This document shows, one piece after another, positions 7,406 to 10,329 of a stretch of DNA of 10,329 nt. This DNA comes from Gemmatimonadota bacterium (GTDB lineage: Bacteria > Latescibacterota > UBA2968 > UBA8231). The stretch covers positions 1 to 10,329 of the forward strand of contig JAPOZF010000796.1 of NCBI GenBank assembly GCA_026706165.1. The letters run 5' to 3'. Made by a program: the position numbers and the translations under genes. The number at the start of each line of letters is the position of its first letter. Positions within the stretch are counted from its first letter, which is position 1. The notes beneath the pieces are model-generated. The model was not told the origin of the DNA and made no database searches. It worked only from the letters and a program-made list of their open reading frames with translations.

Positions 7406-7446
7406 CAGGGGGGGCTCTGACGATTGGGGCCCCCCCTGTTCTCTTT
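7406..7446 (+). terminator. Rho-independent terminator
   Basis: CAGGGGGGGC (7406-7415) pairs perfectly with GCCCCCCCTG (7429-7438). The stem can extend three more pairs inward (two of them G-T) to a loop of about seven bases. A pyrimidine/T-rich tail, TTCTCTTT (7439-7446), follows. It lies 45 bases after the CBM9-like gene stop. Between the stop and the stem is an imperfect tandem repeat, GGTAATGA-GGTAACGA (7370-7385). Confidence 0.88.
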
Positions 7447-10269
7447 ATGCAGGCATTGCCGTTCAACATGGAAATGTGTCATTCGCGCCTGAATCGGATC
7501 AGACCGGACGGGGGTGCGGGAAACGCAGGACTGACGATCGCCTCCAAAGCGCAGTTCGTACGTCCTTTTTCTTTCGCCGCCGCCCTGGCTGTCATTGCAT
7601 CGTTTGCGGGCGAGCTTTCCGCCCAGCTCGGATACAGCATCCGGGGAAACGAAATCGTCGTTGACCGCAGCTCCCACTGGGAGCAGTGGGCCGTCGCCGG
7701 AGGCACTGCGGAAATAACCGGGGATGGCTCGGTCGGACCTCGTTTCATGCGCAAGGAAATCAACGCTGCCCTGAATGCCACGGAGTTCGAGAACGAGGCC
7801 CAGGGAGCGGCCTTCGACGATGGACCGGGAGGGGTCAGCGCGGGATCCAACGGCAGCGAGGCCCGATTCCTGATCGACGGCGACCCGGCGACGACCTGGG
7901 GCCCCGATACGGACAGGCCCTTGTCCGAATGGTGGGCGGAGGTGAACCTCGGGCGCATAGTAGTCGCCAGCAGAGTGGTGGTGCGCTTCGCGGAGGAAGG
8001 GGAAGGGGATCCGTTCCTGCAGTTCAAGGTCCTGGCCTGGCGCCACGCTCCTCCCAGGGGGGCCCCCGAGCTCTGGCTTAACGGTGCTCCCGACATACCC
8101 AAGTACTGGGAGCTGGGAAGGACAGACAAGCCGAACAAAAGCCGGAAGGTGTTCGAGTTTGTTCCGGACCCCGAGGCCAACAACACTTTCCGGCCCCCGG
8201 AGTCCCTGATTCGGGCCAGCAGCAACTTCGCCGGGGATGCCATAGACAGGATCCAGGTCATCGCCACCGACAGCGATTTCGACAGGGCTTCCGAGGTGTT
8301 GCCCGAAGGAGGGATGACCGCAGAGGAAAGGTATCTCGCCCTCCCGGACCACGAGCGGGGTGCAGTCGATCACTACCGGCGCGAACCATCAGGTCGCGAG
8401 ACCTTGATCTCCCCCGGCGAGTACGAAAACATCCGGGCGGAACGCCGGGGCTCGATCAGGTATTTCAGGAGAGAGCGCCCGCGAGTCGCCGAGATCGAGG
8501 TCTGGACCTCGGGCGACAACCTGGCGCTTGGAATGGCGGAACGGGGCGGCAGCGTCAACATCGAGTTTCCGAGTCCCGGCCTGGGCTGGAAGGACATCAC
8601 CGCGGTCGCGGTAGACGGCAGGCATTCGACGGCGCACACCGTAACCTTGTTCAGGCACTTCGGTCCGGCCGACTTCGTCGTCGACCTGGGTGCTCTCTAC
8701 TGGATCGACACCATGCAGTTCCTGATGGACGGCAAGGACGCGATCGACGAGATGGCCGTGGATGTGTCGGACGGCAGCCGCGCTCCTGACGGCAGCATCA
8801 AATGGAACCGGGCGGCGGGTGAAGTGACCGGATTGGGGGTGGGAGGAGTGGGATCCCATTTCGGGTACTCCTGCGATCACTGCGCCGGTGAGGGAGCGCA
8901 GAACTTCCGCCAGTACGCTATCGAGCCTACCCGGGCGCGCTATCTCAGGGGCACGATCGGCACCCTCAAATCAAACCCGGGAGGAGGCGGGGTTCTGGGA
9001 ACGTTCACCGCTTTCGCCGAAATGCTGTTGTACGGGGAAGGTTTCGTTCCGGAACTGGTGATGGATTCCGATCTCATCGAGCTGGGCGGGAGCAAGAACC
9101 TCAGCACGATTTCCTGGGAAGCGGACCTTCCCGGGGGGACCCGCATCGAGATCCAGACCCGTTCCGGGAACGAGTTGATCGAGAATTTCCTCTATTTCGA
9201 TTCCAACGGGAATCCCGTGGAACCGGTCGACGATCCCGCGGCGGCAAAGTCGAAATACGACCGCCTTCCGAAGTCGAAGAAAGGGGAGGTAAAAAGCTTT
9301 TTTACACCCGGAGGAGACTGGTCTGCCTGGAGTCCGCCGTACCAGTTCAAGGGGGCCGACATCACCTCCCCGAGCCCCAGGGAGTTCATGCAGATCCGCG
9401 CTACCCTGTTCTCCGCAAGTGCCGACGCGGGCGCCTCCCTGCATTCGATCGCGGTGGATTTTTCCGATCCGGTCGCCGATCGCATGGTCGGCGAAGTGTT
9501 TCCCAGCCAGGTCGTGGATCTGGGAAAACCACTGGATCTGTCCTTCTTCATACGACCCTCGTTTTCCAGCTCCAGACAGCGGTTCGACGAGTTGAGGATA
9601 GAGGCGACCGGGGGGGCCACGATGGAGTTGGTCGAGGCGCTCGTCGGGAGCGACGAAGATTTCGCCGGCGACGCGGCAAAAATTTATCCGGCAGCCGAGT
9701 TGGAGGTGATCGATTCGGCGGACAGCACGTTGTGGTTCCGGTTGCCGGAACCTGTGGAAAGGGGAACCGACCTCGTCGAGGTGCGCTTCAGGCCGACGAT
9801 TTTCTCGACGAGTACTTCGTTCAAGGTGGCCGGACAGAATTCTGAGGAGCCCGGTTTCTGGCAGCGCGTCGACGCCGGCGACGCCACCGAACTGGTCCAC
9901 AGCCAGACTACAGCGGTCCTCGCTCTTTCCGGAAACGAGGTTATCAGCAATCTCTCGACAGGTTCGGGGGTTATCACTCCCAACGGCGACGGCATCAACG
10001 ACATTATGACCTTCCACTTCACGGTCTCGCGCATCAACAGCGAGCGCGAGGTCACGTTGACGATTTTCGACCTCGGAGGCAGTGTCGTCCGTCAGAAAAT
10101 GGAAAAGAGGGCGGACCCGCGTGGTTCCTACGCGGTTTCCTGGCCCGGCGACGACGATTCGCAGTCCCTGGTGCCGCCGGGGATCTACATCGCCAGAATC
10201 GATATCGATGTCGATTCCGCGTCGGCAACCTCGACATCCGCCCATCGGCTGATCCACGTGGCATACTGA
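7447..10269 (+). CDS. Large secreted multidomain protein: discoidin-like regions and FlgD/CHU_C-like C-terminus
   Basis: Up to 940 residues. A hydrophobic signal core (about 41-54) ends in GELSAQ, with likely cleavage near 59-60. The start is uncertain: ATG 7447, 7468 and 7474 all lack a ribosome site, and 7447 gives an overlong 40-residue n-region. A non-standard CTG at 7531 would give a classic signal peptide. The first F5/8 type C-like region starts around 137 (FLIDGDPATTWG, WWAEVNLG). It carries an insertion at about 290-345 holding two copies of a Y-x2-[LI]-x4-[RK]-G-x-[VI]-x2-[YF] motif. A second discoidin-like region spans about 360-535 (AVAVDGRHST, FVVDLG, ending AEMLLYGEGF). Then comes a beta-rich segment with RIEIQTRSG, a third motif copy (604-618), WSAWSPPY and PSPREFMQIRATL. 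The last 100 residues start with VITPNGDGIND (842-852) and contain PPGIYIARIDI, resembling FlgD-type Ig or CHU_C modules of secreted surface proteins. No catalytic residues are recognised. The role is probably surface binding or structural. Confidence 0.82.
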   Translation: MQALPFNMEMCHSRLNRIRPDGGAGNAGLTIASKAQFVRPFSFAAALAVIASFAGELSAQLGYSIRGNEIVVDRSSHWEQWAVAGGTAEITGDGSVGPRFMRKEINAALNATEFENEAQGAAFDDGPGGVSAGSNGSEARFLIDGDPATTWGPDTDRPLSEWWAEVNLGRIVVASRVVVRFAEEGEGDPFLQFKVLAWRHAPPRGAPELWLNGAPDIPKYWELGRTDKPNKSRKVFEFVPDPEANNTFRPPESLIRASSNFAGDAIDRIQVIATDSDFDRASEVLPEGGMTAEERYLALPDHERGAVDHYRREPSGRETLISPGEYENIRAERRGSIRYFRRERPRVAEIEVWTSGDNLALGMAERGGSVNIEFPSPGLGWKDITAVAVDGRHSTAHTVTLFRHFGPADFVVDLGALYWIDTMQFLMDGKDAIDEMAVDVSDGSRAPDGSIKWNRAAGEVTGLGVGGVGSHFGYSCDHCAGEGAQNFRQYAIEPTRARYLRGTIGTLKSNPGGGGVLGTFTAFAEMLLYGEGFVPELVMDSDLIELGGSKNLSTISWEADLPGGTRIEIQTRSGNELIENFLYFDSNGNPVEPVDDPAAAKSKYDRLPKSKKGEVKSFFTPGGDWSAWSPPYQFKGADITSPSPREFMQIRATLFSASADAGASLHSIAVDFSDPVADRMVGEVFPSQVVDLGKPLDLSFFIRPSFSSSRQRFDELRIEATGGATMELVEALVGSDEDFAGDAAKIYPAAELEVIDSADSTLWFRLPEPVERGTDLVEVRFRPTIFSTSTSFKVAGQNSEEPGFWQRVDAGDATELVHSQTTAVLALSGNEVISNLSTGSGVITPNGDGINDIMTFHFTVSRINSEREVTLTIFDLGGSVVRQKMEKRADPRGSYAVSWPGDDDSQSLVPPGIYIARIDIDVDSASATSTSAHRLIHVAY
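8332..8466 (+). repeat. Coding tandem repeat: two copies of a 15-residue motif, 30 residues apart
   Basis: Copies begin at Y296 (YLALPDHERGAVDHY) and Y326 (YENIRAERRGSIRYF) of the large secreted protein. A third copy lies at 9256-9300 (YDRLPKSKKGEVKSF, residues 604-618). All three keep the same spacing of Tyr, Leu/Ile, Arg/Lys-Gly, Val/Ile and a final aromatic. The similarity is at protein level; DNA identity is low, so this is an old repeat or a functional motif. Confidence 0.6.
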
Positions 10270-10329
10270 ATGGGACCGTCTCTTTGTTCCCTGCCGGCCT
10301 GGGAGTGGGAACCGGGAGTTCCAATCTGC
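10270..10329 (+). other. 3' flank of the large secreted protein gene
   Basis: These 60 bases hold GGAAC-CGGGA-GTTCC (10308-10322), a perfect 5-bp hairpin. A competing TTCCC/GGGAA pairing involves 10287-10291 and 10307-10311. No T-run is visible before the window ends, so a terminator cannot be claimed. No start of another gene is evident. Confidence 0.4.

Noticed and set aside
7198..8373. A 391-codon minus-strand frame across the gap between the two secreted protein genes
   Set aside because: It runs through the terminator and opposite two well-supported secreted proteins; no domain or codon pattern supports it.
8971..10257. A 428-codon minus-strand frame opposite the end of the large secreted protein
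   Set aside because: The plus strand encodes the recognisable TPNGDGIND/FlgD-like end and WSAWS segment; the minus frame looks like antisense shadow.

Overview
This is a GC-rich bacterial stretch with five protein genes, one of them cut by the left edge. I see no tRNA, rRNA, CRISPR array, insertion sequence or phage gene. Three traits suggest a diderm environmental bacterium: an outer-membrane-type lipoprotein, TPR-fused GT-C glycosyltransferases, and a large secreted protein ending in a TPNGDGIND/FlgD-like module. That ending is most familiar from the FCB-type phyla (Bacteroidota relatives and uncultured lineages such as Latescibacterota, Eisenbacteria or Gemmatimonadota-like groups). The phylum is inference, not proof.

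Left half (1-6107): an envelope module. A minus-strand GT-C glycosyltransferase with a C-terminal TPR array (1-2046, running off the left edge) diverges from a plus-strand pair. The pair is a lipoprotein with two SurA/PrsA-like chaperone-parvulin units (2139-3899) and, 24 bases later, a second GT-C plus TPR glycosyltransferase (3924-6107). The 92-base divergent space holds a plausible promoter and inverted repeats.

Right half (6108-10329): secreted proteins. A 302-base gap with a possibly structured leader precedes a small acidic secreted protein with a CBM9/DOMON-like fold (6410-7360). It has a good ribosome binding site, very biased codon use and a strong Rho-independent terminator (7406-7446). 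A 940-codon secreted multidomain protein (7447-10269) starts right at the end of that terminator. It carries two discoidin-like (F5/8 type C) regions and the FlgD/CHU_C-like C-terminus.

How the parts may work together: the two glycosyltransferases would move sugar from a polyprenyl-phosphate donor to acceptors on the periplasmic face. The lipoprotein would chaperone exported proteins, and the two secreted beta-sandwich proteins are natural candidate clients. The glycosyltransferase, chaperone and secretion calls rest on visible motifs; the functional link is inference from gene order. The strongest unexplained signals are a 15-residue motif present three times in the large secreted protein, the duplicated chaperone-parvulin unit that has lost its active-site histidines, and the terminator abutting the last gene's start.
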